This document shows, in pieces, positions 51,560 to 62,303 of a stretch of 64,000 nucleotides of DNA. This DNA is from Arsenophonus sp964026495 (GTDB taxonomy: Bacteria > Pseudomonadota > Gammaproteobacteria > Enterobacterales > Enterobacteriaceae), in assembly GCF_964026495.1 (NCBI RefSeq), contig NZ_OZ032148.1:310001-374000 (forward strand), read 5' to 3'. Position numbers and translations under genes: made by a program. How positions within the stretch are numbered: position 1 is the stretch's first letter; the number at the start of each line of letters is the position of its first letter. The notes beneath the pieces are model-generated. The model had not been told where the DNA came from. It did no database searches and worked only from the letters and a program-made list of their open reading frames with translations.

Positions 51560-53395
51560 ATGATTAATTTACTAAAAAAAGCTTGTGAATTAAATTTGTT
51601 TAATTATTTAGATATACGATTTGCTATGTGTTTAACGAAAGAAAAAAATCCATTATTATTATTAATATTCTCATTATTAAGTGCTGCAAATAGATTAGGA
51701 GATATTTGCTTATTCATTGATAAGATTAATTCAGGTAATTTATTTCAAGGAAGAGAAAATGAAATGGCGTTGAAATTATGGGAATTAGCTGGTACACCAA
51801 ATAGTAATAAAATTTACTGTGAATTAAAAAGATCTTATGCTGTTTCTGATGCAGAGAAAATAGAAGTTAAACCATTAGTTTTATCAAAGAATAAACTTTA
51901 TTTTCAAAAAATGTGGTTTGATGAAGGATTAGTAGCAGATTTTTTTTCTGAGAATACATTAGAAAAAGTTGATGAAATTCAATTAACAAAAATTTTAAAT
52001 GGTTTGTTTTTGCCATCAAAAATATACAATTGGCAAAAAATAGCTATTGCAGTTGCATTAACAAATAGAATAGCAATTATTTCTGGTGGACCAGGTACAG
52101 GTAAAACAGCAATAATAGCATATTTATTAGCTACTTTGGTGAAATTAAGTCATAAAAAATTAATCATTAAGCTAGCAGCACCTACAGGAAAAGCAGCTTT
52201 TAGAGTAACCGAAACATTAAATTATGCATTATTAAATTTAAATTTATCTTCTAAAGAATATGCAGTTATGCCGAAACGAGCTACAACTATTCATCGATTA
52301 TTAGGCGCTCAATTAAATACTCAATTATTACGTTATCATAAAGATAATTTATTATTATTAGATGTTTTGATTGTTGATGAAGCATCTATGATAAATTTAT
52401 CTATGATGGCGAGATTAATTGAAGCTTTACCTAAACACGCTCGTGTTATTTTTTTAGGAGATAAAGATCAATTATCTTCAGTAGAAGCAGGGGCTGTATT
52501 GCGTGATCTATGTGATAGTGCAAAATTTGGATATAGTTATAAAAAAGTTAAACAGTTAATGAGAATTACAGGTTATGATTTATCTGAATTTATATTAAAT
52601 GATGGATCAAAAATTAAAGATAAAATTTGTTTTTTAAAGAAAAGTTATCGTTTTCATAGTAAATCTAATATTGCTCAACTTGCTACTGCAGTTAATCAAG
52701 AGAATATCATGTCCATACGAAAATTATTAAGCGAGTCAAGAAAAGATATAACTTTTTATCCTATTAAAAAATCTATTCAATATAATCAATTAATTCTTGA
52801 TGCAGTTAATTTTTATAACAACTATTTCAATATGATAAAATCTAGTTTAGATTATAAAGATATATTTAGTATTTTTAATAATTATCGTTTGTTGTCTGCT
52901 GTAAGAGATGGTCCTTATGGAGTTGTAGAATTAAACAATCAGTTAGAAGAAAGTTTAGATCGTTTAGGGATTATTCGGCTATTAGATAATACGTGGAAAA
53001 ATTATGAAGGTCGTCCAATAATAATTACCAAAAATGATCCTTCTCTTGAGTTATTTAACGGTGATATTGGTATTATATTACGTGATAATAAAAAAGCTTT
53101 AAAGGCTTATTTTCAATTACCTAATGGTTCATTAAAAAAAATATCACCTCATCGTTTATCTAATTATGAAACTGCTTTTGTGATGACAGTACATAAATCT
53201 CAGGGATCAGAATTTAAACATGTTGCTTTAATTATACCACCAAATGTTATTTCTATTGTGAATAAACAATTAATTTATACTGCAATTACAAGAGCACAAA
53301 AGCAGATAACAATTTATGCAGATAAAAATGTTTTTATTGATTCAATAATGAACACTAATAAACGATGTAGTGGTTTAACTGAACGATTATTTTAA
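51560..53395 (+). CDS. recD: RecD, exonuclease V alpha subunit (5'-3' helicase)
   Basis: RecD is the fast 5'-3' helicase of RecBCD and controls its nuclease. The 611 residues (E. coli 608) include Walker A IISGGPGTGKTAI (about 174-186), KLAAPTGKAAFRVTE, TTIHRLLGAQ, DVLIVDEASMINLSMMARLIEALP (motif II), VIFLGDKDQLSSVEAGAVLRDLC (motif III), LLSAVRDGPYGVVELN and the UvrD-like C-terminus TAFVMTVHKSQGSEFKHV and IYTAITRAQKQITIYA. It follows recB after 18 bases and is succeeded by a terminator. argA, present in E. coli between recD and amiC, is absent. Confidence 0.97.
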   Translation: MINLLKKACELNLFNYLDIRFAMCLTKEKNPLLLLIFSLLSAANRLGDICLFIDKINSGNLFQGRENEMALKLWELAGTPNSNKIYCELKRSYAVSDAEKIEVKPLVLSKNKLYFQKMWFDEGLVADFFSENTLEKVDEIQLTKILNGLFLPSKIYNWQKIAIAVALTNRIAIISGGPGTGKTAIIAYLLATLVKLSHKKLIIKLAAPTGKAAFRVTETLNYALLNLNLSSKEYAVMPKRATTIHRLLGAQLNTQLLRYHKDNLLLLDVLIVDEASMINLSMMARLIEALPKHARVIFLGDKDQLSSVEAGAVLRDLCDSAKFGYSYKKVKQLMRITGYDLSEFILNDGSKIKDKICFLKKSYRFHSKSNIAQLATAVNQENIMSIRKLLSESRKDITFYPIKKSIQYNQLILDAVNFYNNYFNMIKSSLDYKDIFSIFNNYRLLSAVRDGPYGVVELNNQLEESLDRLGIIRLLDNTWKNYEGRPIIITKNDPSLELFNGDIGIILRDNKKALKAYFQLPNGSLKKISPHRLSNYETAFVMTVHKSQGSEFKHVALIIPPNVISIVNKQLIYTAITRAQKQITIYADKNVFIDSIMNTNKRCSGLTERLF

Positions 53396-53589
53396 ACGAT
53401 ATATTTATAAATAATTTAATCACTATTTTTTAATATAATTTGTAGTATATGTTATATAAAATTATTAAAAGAATCACTAAAAAAATTATCATTATATAAT
53501 TTTTTATTTAACAAGTATTCTAAAAAATAATTATGTCATATTTAAAAATTTTTTATTTTTTAAATACTATTTTTTTTTATATTATTATT

Positions 53590-53638
53590 AAAGTCATATA
53601 TTTTTTTATAATTAATAAAAATAATGACTTTTTTTTTT
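53590..53638 (+). terminator. Rho-independent terminator between recD and amiC
   Basis: AAAGTCAT (53590-53597) pairs with ATGACTTT (53624-53631). The arms continue inward as A/T pairs, and a ten-T run (53629-53638) follows. This is the most classic intrinsic terminator in the window besides thyA's. It stands about 195 bases after recD and 57 before amiC. Confidence 0.65.
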
Positions 53639-53694
53639 CTTTGTAAATATAATTTATTAATTTATAATAATTGAATTTTTAAAGTAGGTCTTTG

Positions 53695-54924
53695 ATGGAT
53701 TGTTTTAAAAATGATTTTTTACGACAATTACTACTAAAAGGAGTAGCTATAAGTTTATTACTAATTATTAGTCCATTAGTATTTAGTGTATCTGCAAATA
53801 TAGTAGCTATTCGGATTTGGTCTTCATCTTCTTATACTCGAGTAACTTTAGAATCAACTGTTGCTTTTGAGTATTGTCAATTTGTTTTATCTTTTCCTGA
53901 TCGCATTGTGGTAGATTTAAAAAATATTCGTTTGAATCGTGTATTAAAAGATATTAATAAAAAAATTAATTCAAATGATCGCCATTTAAAATTAATTAGA
54001 GTAGGAGTATTTAATCATAATACGATTCGATTAGTATTCGAAGTAAAAATGCATCTTGCCGCAAAAATATTTACTATTTCTCCTATTGGGAATTTCAAAC
54101 ATCGATTAGTAATTGATTTTTCTCCTTATTCAAATATTCGTTTTAATAAAAATTTTTTTTCAAAAACATTAGAAAAGCATAATCAAAAAAAATCTTATAA
54201 AAATTTATCTATTAAAAGAAAAAATATAGGGAAATTAATGAATCGCAATAAATTAATTACAATTATGATTGATCCAGGACATGGTGGAGAAGATCCTGGT
54301 GCAATAGGAAAATATAATACTCGTGAAAAAGATATTGTATTACAGATTGCAAGACGTTTGAAAACATTAATTAATACTGAACCTAATATGAAGGTTTATA
54401 TGACACGTAATGCAGATGTATTTGTTCCTTTAAAGATAAGAGTTGCCAAAGCTCAAAAAATGCAATCAGATTTATTTGTGTCTATTCATGCTGATGCTGT
54501 TATTAATCGTAAAGCTAAAGGATCTTCTGTATTTGCATTATCCACAAAAGCGATAACAAGTAGTAATACGGCACGTTATTTAGCTGAAATACAAAATCAA
54601 GCAGATTTAATTGGTGGTGTTAGTAAAAGTGGTGATAAATATTTAGATCATACTATTTTTGATTTAATACAAACAGCCACTATTAATGATAGTTTAAAAA
54701 TTGGTAGAGAGATTCTTCATAGTATGGCTAGTGTAAACAAATTGCATAAGAATATTGTTGATCAAGCAGGTTTTATAGTATTGAAGGCTCCTGAAATTCC
54801 TTCTATTTTGGTTGAAACTGCTTTTATTAGTAATATAGAAGAAGAAAGAAAATTAAAAACAGCAAAATTTCAACAACAAATAGCTGAATCAATTTTCTTA
54901 GGTATTAAAGCTTATTTTAAGTAA
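53695..54924 (+). CDS. amiC: AmiC, N-acetylmuramoyl-L-alanine amidase
   Basis: AmiC cleaves septal peptidoglycan in the periplasm to separate daughter cells. From ATG 53695 (AGGT at 53686-53689) it is 409 residues (E. coli 417). It comprises an export signal (about 1-34), an AMIN septum-targeting domain (about 36-140: VAIRIWSSSSYTRVTLES, FPDRIVVDLKNIRL) and an Amidase_3 domain (about 185-408: MIDPGHGGEDPGAIGKY with the zinc histidine and glutamate, FVSIHADAV, HKNIVDQAGFIVLKAPEIPSILVETAFISN). E. coli AmiC uses the Tat pathway through a S-R-R-R-L-L motif. Here the same place reads DFLRQLLLKG, without the twin arginines, so export by Sec is more likely. Its usual activator envC appears lost near 5263-7203; in E. 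coli AmiC relies on NlpD. Confidence 0.95.
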   Translation: MDCFKNDFLRQLLLKGVAISLLLIISPLVFSVSANIVAIRIWSSSSYTRVTLESTVAFEYCQFVLSFPDRIVVDLKNIRLNRVLKDINKKINSNDRHLKLIRVGVFNHNTIRLVFEVKMHLAAKIFTISPIGNFKHRLVIDFSPYSNIRFNKNFFSKTLEKHNQKKSYKNLSIKRKNIGKLMNRNKLITIMIDPGHGGEDPGAIGKYNTREKDIVLQIARRLKTLINTEPNMKVYMTRNADVFVPLKIRVAKAQKMQSDLFVSIHADAVINRKAKGSSVFALSTKAITSSNTARYLAEIQNQADLIGGVSKSGDKYLDHTIFDLIQTATINDSLKIGREILHSMASVNKLHKNIVDQAGFIVLKAPEIPSILVETAFISNIEEERKLKTAKFQQQIAESIFLGIKAYFK

Positions 54925-54961
54925 GATTAAAAATAATTTTTAAATGAAGAATCTTACTTTT
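54921..54961 (+). terminator. Hairpin overlapping the amiC stop codon
   Basis: GTAAGATT (54921-54928) is perfectly complementary to AATCTTAC (54950-54957), which is followed by TTTT. The 21-base loop is A/T-rich. The stop codon lies in the 5' arm, as in the thyA terminator. The short T-run makes it moderate. Confidence 0.55.
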
Positions 54962-55925
54962 ACTATAAAGCAGAAGTAATAATTTTTAAAATAAATTTGT
55001 TATTTTTTTATTTTTTATAAAAATTTTGTTTTTAACTATCATTAATTATTATAATTGCATTTATAGTAAAAATACTATTTTTTGTTGGGTAAAAATAAAT
55101 TTCATGAGTATGAGATATTATCTTTGTTAATTTTTAATTTTATTATATTTTAATATAATTTTTATTTAAGATGTATTATGATTTTAAAAAGTTTTTTATA
55201 AAATATGTTTTTATTTTTTTATTTTAGTGAAAAACTATAGATTGTTAATTAGGATAATTAAGTTGATAAAATTATTAAAAATATTATCAATTAAATTTTT
55301 CATATTTATTTATGATAAATTTATGATAAATAAATTTTATTTTTTTGAAATTAATAATCTATAGGTTATTATTTAATTTCTAATTTTTACATAAAGTAGA
55401 TACGTTAAATTTATATGAATCATTATTAAGTATTTAATATATTTGATTATATAATTAAAATATTAATTTTAATATAACCAAAAAAATTGATATTTATATT
55501 TAATAAAATTACAAGAATAATATAATAGTTATGGTATATTTTACAAAAATAATTTTTTTAATTTAAAGAAAGAAGATCTTTAAATAATTTTTTGTTATTT
55601 AAAACAATTATTAAATAATATATATACTACATAGTATTTGCAAAAATAAAGTATTTATAAAATTACAAATGACTATAAGTATTTTCCTAAAAATTTTATT
55701 TTATTTTTTATAATTATTAAAAATTAATCAAAAATATTAATACATATGTTTTGTAGTATACAGTTATATTAAAAATATAACTGTATTTTATTACAATATT
55801 ATTAATGATATGCAATCATTAAATTGCATTAGATTAATTCATTATACTGGGAATATATCTTTGTATTGATTTTATTTTTATAATTACGCAATCAAAATCC
55901 ATAAAGTATATTTTAAATATAAATG
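54962..55925. other. AT-rich spacer between amiC and dapD
   Basis: About 1 kb at a junction between two E. coli-like blocks, with no readable gene. An A/T inverted repeat of 9 bp (55915-55923 with 55930-55938) covers the dapD stop codon and may help end dapD transcription, but it lacks G/C pairs and a T-run. Confidence 0.5.
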
Positions 55926-56750
55926 TTATTTTATATTTCTCAGTAATTCGTTAATTTTTGTTTTTTTTCTTGTTTTTTCATCAATTTTTTTTATAATAAC
56001 AGCACAATATAAACTATATTTTTTATTTTTTGATGGTAGATTGCCTGGTATAACTACTGAACCAGCAGGAATACGTCCATAGTATATTTTGTTTTTTTCT
56101 CTATCATATATTTTTGTGCTTTGACCAATGTAAACACCCATGGATATAACTGCACCAGTTTCAACAATTACACCTTCAACAATTTCGGAACGAGCGCCAA
56201 TAAAACAATTATCCTCAATAATTGTCGGATGCGCTTGTAAAGGTTCTAAGACACCTCCAATTCCAACACCACCTGATAAGTGAACATTTTTACCAATTTG
56301 AGCACAAGAACCGACAGTAGACCATGTATCTATCATAGTTCCTTCATCAATATAAGCCCCAATGTTAATATAAGATGGCATTAAAATAGTATTTTTAGCT
56401 ATAAAAGCACCTTTTCTCGCAGTAGCGGGTGGAACTACTCGTAATTTTGCCGCTTGGAATTTAGCATAATTGTAGTCTGCAAATTTCATTTCTATTTTAT
56501 CAAAAAAATGGCTTTCAGAACCTGGTATAAATTTATTTTTATTAATGCGAAAAGAAAGTAACAATGCTTTTTTAATCCATTGATGAGTTATCCATTCTCC
56601 ATTAACTTTATTAGCAACTCTTAATTTTCCTGTATTGAGTTGACTGATGACTTGATTGATTGCATTTTTTAACTTTATGTTAGTATTAAAAGGTGTGATT
56701 TTAGTTCGATATTCAAAAGCACGTTCAATAATATTTTTATTTTTTTGCAT
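55926..56750 (-). CDS. dapD: DapD, tetrahydrodipicolinate N-succinyltransferase
   Basis: DapD succinylates tetrahydrodipicolinate with succinyl-CoA in the meso-diaminopimelate/lysine pathway, feeding peptidoglycan. The 274 residues equal the E. coli length. After a helical N-domain ([20 protein letters not shown]) comes a left-handed beta-helix of hexapeptide repeats: [99 protein letters not shown]. It ends INELLRNIK. glnD, which lies between dapD and map in E. coli, is absent. Confidence 0.98.
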   Translation of the reverse strand: MQKNKNIIERAFEYRTKITPFNTNIKLKNAINQVISQLNTGKLRVANKVNGEWITHQWIKKALLLSFRINKNKFIPGSESHFFDKIEMKFADYNYAKFQAAKLRVVPPATARKGAFIAKNTILMPSYINIGAYIDEGTMIDTWSTVGSCAQIGKNVHLSGGVGIGGVLEPLQAHPTIIEDNCFIGARSEIVEGVIVETGAVISMGVYIGQSTKIYDREKNKIYYGRIPAGSVVIPGNLPSKNKKYSLYCAVIIKKIDEKTRKKTKINELLRNIK

Positions 56751-57500
56751 AAGTTATTTTGCCTTTAAATTTTAAGTAATGTTTTATATTTCTTGATTTG
56801 TATAAATACATATAATTATTTTTTGTTTTTTGCATGTATTATTATTTTTTATTGCTATATTTTTTGAAATTATTTTGTTTAAAATTGATGTTTTTATTTT
56901 ATGAAATATTATTATTGTTTTTTATTATTTTTTAATAATATTCAACGAATATTTTTTTATAAAAATTAATGATAAAATAAAAATTTTTATAGGATATAAA
57001 TTTAATATTAAACATAAAATTATTTTTTTAAAACAATTGAAAAAATATTGATCATATAGTTTTATAATTGATATTTTAAAAATTTTTTTAAAATATTTAG
57101 ATATTTCTAAATATTTTATATAAAATTTTATTTATTGATTGATACTTAGTATTTTGTAATTTTTTTTTAAACGTTTGCAAAATTAAATTAATTATTTTTA
57201 TTAATAGTATGTAATATAAAATAAATTTAAAAAATATATAATAAATAAGCTTTTGATTCTTTAAAATTAAACATATTATTATTGATTTTATATTTCACTC
57301 TAAGTGAAATAATAAAATATATAGTAATTTTTGTTCAACATATTTTTTAGCGTTCAATTAAATTTATCATTTAATTTAGATAAAATTTATATTTCCTGAA
57401 TGAATATGATTTATAATGGATAAAAATTTATTTACTTTATACAGGTAAACTATTGTTTTTATGAACTATATACCCACCATTTTAGGTAAATAATTTTAAA
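56751..57500. other. Spacer replacing glnD
   Basis: 750 bp of A/T where E. coli carries the roughly 2.7-kb glnD. No frame resembles GlnD. A perfect 9-bp hairpin with G/C pairs (TATTTCACT 57291-57299, AGTGAAATA 57303-57311) stands out and might be an old terminator or RNA remnant. TATACCCACCATTTTAGG (57468-57485), just below map, is a second GC-bearing patch. Confidence 0.5.
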
Positions 57501-58298
57501 TTATTTATTTACTAATACAGCTGAAATAAATGGTTCTTCTTCTTTTCTTAATGTTAAAATTTCACATCCATTTTCATTAACAGCTACAGTGTGTTCATAT
57601 TGTGCTGACCAACTTCTGTCCTTTGTTTTGATTGTCCAACCATCTTTCATTGTTCTAATTTGATGACTTCCAATATTTATCATTGGTTCGATAGTAAAAG
57701 TCATTCCTTTTTCTAATAGAACTCCACCATCGTCAGCATCGTAGTGTAAGACTTGAGGTTCTTCATGAAAAAATTGACCAATACCATGCCCACAATATTC
57801 ACGTACTATAGAAAAATTATGTTTCTGAATAAATTGTTGAATTGTTTTTCCTATTTTTCGTAAAGGAATACCTGGCTTAACTATTTTTAATGCAAGATAT
57901 AAACTTTCTTGAGTTATTTTACATAATCTTTTACTTTGTATGTTTGGGGTTCCTACAAAAAACATTTTAGAAGTATCACCATAAAATCCATTTTTAATTA
58001 CAGTGATATCAATATTAATAATATCACTTTTTTTTAAAATTTTTTTATCATTAGGAATACCATGACAAATCACATCATTAATAGAAGTGCAAATAGATTT
58101 AGGGAAACCATTATAGTTTAAACATCCTGGAACGGCATTTTGTTTGTCAACAATATATAAATGGCAAATACGATCAAGTTCACCAGTAGAAATTCCAGGC
58201 TTTATATACGGTGCAATCATGTTTAATACGTCTGCTGCTAATTGCCCCGCGATACGCATTTTTTTAATATCTTCTTCAGTTTTAATTGAAATAGTCAT
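57501..58298 (-). CDS. map: Map, type I methionine aminopeptidase
   Basis: Map removes the initiator methionine from nascent proteins. The 265 residues (E. coli 264) begin MTISIKTEEDIKKMRIAGQLAADVL. All five metal ligands are visible: the two aspartates in IINIDITVIKNGFYGDTSKMF, the histidine in YCGHGIGQFFHEEPQVLHY, the glutamate in FTIEPMINIG and the last glutamate in SAQYEHTVAVNENG. It lies divergent from rpsB across a 543-bp region, as in enterobacteria. Confidence 0.98.
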   Translation of the reverse strand: MTISIKTEEDIKKMRIAGQLAADVLNMIAPYIKPGISTGELDRICHLYIVDKQNAVPGCLNYNGFPKSICTSINDVICHGIPNDKKILKKSDIINIDITVIKNGFYGDTSKMFFVGTPNIQSKRLCKITQESLYLALKIVKPGIPLRKIGKTIQQFIQKHNFSIVREYCGHGIGQFFHEEPQVLHYDADDGGVLLEKGMTFTIEPMINIGSHQIRTMKDGWTIKTKDRSWSAQYEHTVAVNENGCEILTLRKEEEPFISAVLVNK

Positions 58299-58841
58299 AA
58301 ATTTTTACCTACTTCATTAATTTAAGTAATAATATATTTTCTATAAACTTATTTTTTGATATCTTGCATATATTAAAGTTAATAATTATCTTAAACACTT
58401 GCAATTACTTTGTAGTGTATTAATCATTAAATATGTTTTTGTAAAATACATCAATAATATTTAATATATTTGATATAAAATATGATAATTTTATTTTATA
58501 AAAGCAACACTTTTATGTTTTTTTAAAAAAAATTTACAAAAAATAAATATTTCAAAATATTGTTTTTGTATTTATTATTACACAATTAATAATATAGATT
58601 GCAGCATATAACTATTTATAGTTTTTGTGTCGTGTTATGATATACTAAAATTAATTTCTTATATATTTAAATATATAAAAATATACAATATATATATGCT
58701 CATATATTTTAAATATATATAATATAGATATCAAAATATATTTTCCGTGATGTTTTTATAATAAAAAATTTATAACTAATCAGTTAATAAAGAGATTTTA
58801 TAAAAGTATTGTACCAATTTACTAAAATTATAGAGGTTTAA
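58299..58841 (+). promoter_or_regulatory. map/rpsB divergent intergenic region with candidate rpsB promoter
   Basis: 543 bp between divergent genes. TG-T-TATGAT at 58633-58641 is an extended -10-like element about 200 bases upstream of rpsB, which fits the long leader known for the rpsB-tsf operon. No good -35 is visible. The S2-autoregulation structure described in gammaproteobacteria could not be recognised by eye. GAGG at 58833-58836 is the rpsB ribosome site. Confidence 0.35.
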
Positions 58842-59555
58842 ATGGTTACTGTTTCCATGACTGATATGATTCAAGCAGGTGTGCATTTTGGGCATCAAAC
58901 TCGTTACTGGAATCCAAAAATGAAAAAATACATTTTTGGTAAACTTAATAAAGTACATATTATTAATTTAGAAAAAACTGTTCCAATGTTTCATGAAGCA
59001 TTAGTTGAGTTAAGTAAAATTGCTTCACGTAAAGGTAAGATTTTGTTTGTAGGTACTAAGCGTGCGGCTAGTGAATCTGTAAAAGAGGCGGCTAATAATT
59101 GCGAACAATATTTTGTTAATCATCGTTGGTTAGGTGGTATGTTAACTAATTGGAAAACTGTTCGTCAATCTATTAAACGTTTAAAGGATTTAGAAGTAGA
59201 ATCCCAGGATGGTACTTTTGAGAAATTAACAAAAAAAGAAGCGTTAATGCGTACTCGTGAACTTAGTAAGTTAGAAAAAAGTTTAGGTGGTATTAAAGAA
59301 ATGGGTGGCTTACCTGATGCTTTATTTGTTATTGATGCGCAACATGAGAATATTGCTATAAAAGAAGCTAATAATTTAGGAATTCCTGTATTTGCAATTG
59401 TTGATACAAATTCTCATCCAGATGGTATTAATTATGTGATTCCTGGTAATGATGATGCAATTCGTGCTATTAAACTTTATTTAAATGCTGTAGTAAAAGC
59501 TATTCAAGGAGATAAACTTAAAAATCAAATCGTTCAATCAGAAAATATTGGATAA
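58842..59555 (+). CDS. rpsB: RpsB, 30S ribosomal protein S2
   Basis: S2 joins the 30S subunit late, near S1. The 237 residues (E. coli 241) start [27 protein letters not shown] and continue with [100 protein letters not shown] and [12 protein letters not shown]. Only the acidic C-terminal tail is shorter. tsf follows after 108 bases, the conserved rpsB-tsf pair. Confidence 0.99.
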   Translation: MVTVSMTDMIQAGVHFGHQTRYWNPKMKKYIFGKLNKVHIINLEKTVPMFHEALVELSKIASRKGKILFVGTKRAASESVKEAANNCEQYFVNHRWLGGMLTNWKTVRQSIKRLKDLEVESQDGTFEKLTKKEALMRTRELSKLEKSLGGIKEMGGLPDALFVIDAQHENIAIKEANNLGIPVFAIVDTNSHPDGINYVIPGNDDAIRAIKLYLNAVVKAIQGDKLKNQIVQSENIG

Positions 59556-59663
59556 ATATTTAAAATAAAAAATTAACTTTTTTAATTAAAATCAATTTTT
59601 AATAAAAAAAATAAATTTTATTATAAAATAATATTTTATTAAATAGTTTTAGGGATAAATTAT

Positions 59664-60479
59664 ATGTCTGAAGAAATTACTGCTACTTTAGTAAAAGAGT
59701 TGCGTCAACGCACTGGTGTTGGTATGATGGATTGTAAAAAAGCATTAATTAAAGCCAATGGTAATATAAATATAGCTATTGATGATATGCGTAAAGCAGG
59801 TAAAGCGAAAGCAGCTAAAAAAGCGACTCGAATAGCTACCGAAGGTATAATAATACTAAAAGTTTCTATGGATAAGAAAATTGCTGTTTTGCTAGAATTA
59901 AATTGTGAGACAGATTTTGTGGCTAAGTCTTCAATTTTTTTTGAATTTGCTAATGAAATATTAACATTTGTTATTGAAAATAATGTTTTTAACATTAATG
60001 AATTAAAAATAAAATTTGAAGAGCGACGTGAAGAAATAATTACTAAGATCGGCGAAAATATTAAAATTAGTCGAATTAAAATTTTAAAAGGTGAAAAAAT
60101 AGGGTCTTATTTGCATAGTTTTCGTATTGGTGTTCTTGTTTCTGCTTCTGAAAGTGCAGATGAAACAATTCTTAAACATATTGCAATACATATTGCAGCA
60201 AGTAAACCAGAGTATCTTACTCCATTAGATGTTCCAACAGATCTGATTTCGCATGAAAGAAAAATTCAATTAGAAATAGCAATGAAGTCCGGTAAACCTT
60301 TTAATATTGTAGAAAAAATGGTAACAGGACGTATAAAAAAATTTCTTCAAGAGATTTCTTTGACAGGACAACAATTTGTTATGGATCCTACTAAAAATGT
60401 TGGTCTTGTATTAAAAGAAAAAAAAATCAATGTTTTTGATTTCGTACGTATTGAATTGGGTGAAAGTGACATTATTTAA
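59664..60479 (+). CDS. tsf: Tsf, elongation factor Ts
   Basis: EF-Ts recycles EF-Tu by exchanging GDP for GTP. The 271 residues (E. coli 283) include the UBA-like N-domain with LVKELRQRTGVGMMDCKKALIKANGNINIAIDDMRKAG, the signature VLLELNCETDFVAKSSIF (the T-D-F-V core contacts EF-Tu), IGVLVSASES in the core domain, and QQFVMDPTKNVGLVLKEK in the coiled-coil/C-terminal part. GGGAT at 59652-59656 precedes ATG 59664. The small length difference is due to internal shortening, with no frameshift. Confidence 0.98.
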   Translation: MSEEITATLVKELRQRTGVGMMDCKKALIKANGNINIAIDDMRKAGKAKAAKKATRIATEGIIILKVSMDKKIAVLLELNCETDFVAKSSIFFEFANEILTFVIENNVFNINELKIKFEERREEIITKIGENIKISRIKILKGEKIGSYLHSFRIGVLVSASESADETILKHIAIHIAASKPEYLTPLDVPTDLISHERKIQLEIAMKSGKPFNIVEKMVTGRIKKFLQEISLTGQQFVMDPTKNVGLVLKEKKINVFDFVRIELGESDII

Positions 60480-60722
60480 AAAACGAATAAAATTTTTATC
60501 TTAAGTTGTTATAGTAGCAAGAAAATCATATGTGATACTTTCTATTTAGTAAATGCTATAAAATGTACAATAACTTATATATAATTCAGTAAATGTCAGA
60601 TTAGTATTTATTAAAATATTAAAAATATTTTTTTTTAAAATATATTCAAAACTAAAGAGTATTTTTTATTTTCTTTCAAAATAAAAAATTGCTTTTTATT
60701 TTTATCTACTTAGGATAAAAAA

Positions 60723-61451
60723 ATGTTTACTAATACAAAACCAGTATATCAGCGTATTTTACTTAAGCTTAGTGGCGAAGTGTTGCAAGGTTCAAAAAAT
60801 TTTGGTATTGACGCTAAAGTTTTAGATCGTATGGCAAATGAAATTAAAGAATTAGTAAAATTAAATATACAGGTTGGTGTTGTTATTGGTGGTGGTAACT
60901 TATTTAGGGGTGAAGGTTTAGCAGAGGCTGGAATGAATCGTGTTGTTGGTGATCACATGGGTATGTTAGCCACAGTAATAAATGGATTAGCTATGCGTGA
61001 CGCTCTGCAACGTGTCTCTATTAATGCTGAATTGATGTCTGCAATACCATTGAATGGTGTTTGCAGTAATTATAGTTGCTTAGAAGCTATTAGCTTACTT
61101 CGTAACGGTAAGGTTGTTATTTTTTCAGCAGGAACTGGGAATCCTTTTTTTACAACAGATTCAGCGGCATGTTTAAGAGGTATAGAAATTGAAGCTGATA
61201 TTGCTTTAAAAGCTACTAAAGTAGATGGTATTTATTCTTCAGATCCATCAAAAAGTTTAAATGTAGTTTTTTATGATAAGTTAACTTATCAAGATGTTTT
61301 GGAGCGTGAATTGAAAGTTATGGATTTAGCTGCATTTACTTTAGCAAGAGATCACAATTTACCAATTCGAATTTTTAATATTAATAAACCTGGTATTTTG
61401 CGTCGCATCGTAGTTGGTGGAAATGAAGGCACTTTGATTACTAAGGATTAG
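60723..61451 (+). CDS. pyrH: PyrH, uridylate kinase
   Basis: PyrH phosphorylates UMP to UDP, feeding all pyrimidine nucleotides; the enzyme is a hexameric amino-acid-kinase-family member. The 242 residues (E. coli 241) have [106 protein letters not shown] and [18 protein letters not shown]. The ribosome site is TAGGA at 60711-60715. It follows tsf after 243 bases and precedes frr, the order of most proteobacteria. Confidence 0.98.
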   Translation: MFTNTKPVYQRILLKLSGEVLQGSKNFGIDAKVLDRMANEIKELVKLNIQVGVVIGGGNLFRGEGLAEAGMNRVVGDHMGMLATVINGLAMRDALQRVSINAELMSAIPLNGVCSNYSCLEAISLLRNGKVVIFSAGTGNPFFTTDSAACLRGIEIEADIALKATKVDGIYSSDPSKSLNVVFYDKLTYQDVLERELKVMDLAAFTLARDHNLPIRIFNINKPGILRRIVVGGNEGTLITKD

Positions 61452-61565
61452 TAAAAAATATATCAATAAATGTATCGGTTATAATTTGCTTATTTTTATA
61501 AAAATAATTATATCGATTTTATTTTTGTAAAATGAATAATTATTATTTTTTTAAAGGATTCTTAT

Positions 61566-62123
61566 GTGATTAATAAAATAAAACAAGATACTCAAGCACG
61601 CATGCAAAAAAATATTGAAGTTTTAAAAATGCAAATGAATAAAGTTCGTACTGGTCGTGCATCTCCAGTTTTATTAGATGGTATTATGGTAAAATATTAT
61701 GGATCCAGTACTCCATTAAAACAATTAGCTAATGTTATTGCCGAAGATGCACGTACATTAGCAATTACTGTTTTTGATTCTACATTAGTTTCTTCAGTTG
61801 AAAAAGCTATCATTAACTCAAATCTGGGTTTAAATCCCTATTCAAAAGGAACAATTATTCGTGTCCCTTTATTACCATTAACAGAAGAAAGGCGCAAAAA
61901 TTTTATAAAAATTGTACGTAATTCTGCTGAATATGCGCGAGTTTCTGTGCGTAATATAAGACGTGAGGCTAATGATAAAATTAAGTCTTTGCTTAAATCT
62001 AAGAAAATTACTCAAGATAATGAACGTGTTGCTCAAAATGATATTCAAAAATTAACTGATATTTTTATAAAAAAAATTGATGAAGAATTACATATAAAAG
62101 AAGATGAATTAATAAAATTTTAA
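61566..62123 (+). CDS. frr: Frr, ribosome recycling factor
   Basis: RRF, with EF-G, splits post-termination ribosomes. The 185 residues are exactly the E. coli length if translation begins at GTG 61566, just after AAAGGATT; the family start M-I-x-x-I-K supports this GTG. Landmarks are [58 protein letters not shown] and [18 protein letters not shown]. The two-domain architecture is complete. It lies between pyrH and dxr. Confidence 0.98.
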   Translation: MINKIKQDTQARMQKNIEVLKMQMNKVRTGRASPVLLDGIMVKYYGSSTPLKQLANVIAEDARTLAITVFDSTLVSSVEKAIINSNLGLNPYSKGTIIRVPLLPLTEERRKNFIKIVRNSAEYARVSVRNIRREANDKIKSLLKSKKITQDNERVAQNDIQKLTDIFIKKIDEELHIKEDELIKF

Positions 62124-62303
62124 TTATTAATTTAAAAAATTGATTTTAAATAAATTATGCAAATATTTTTTTAAATGTTTGATTTTTTATAAAAATCTTA
62201 TTTTATACTTTAAATAAAATATTTTTTAGTGTTAATAAATAATAAAGTGCATATTTTTTCTAAAATATATTAAAATATAATATTAGAGCATATATATCAT
62301 AAA

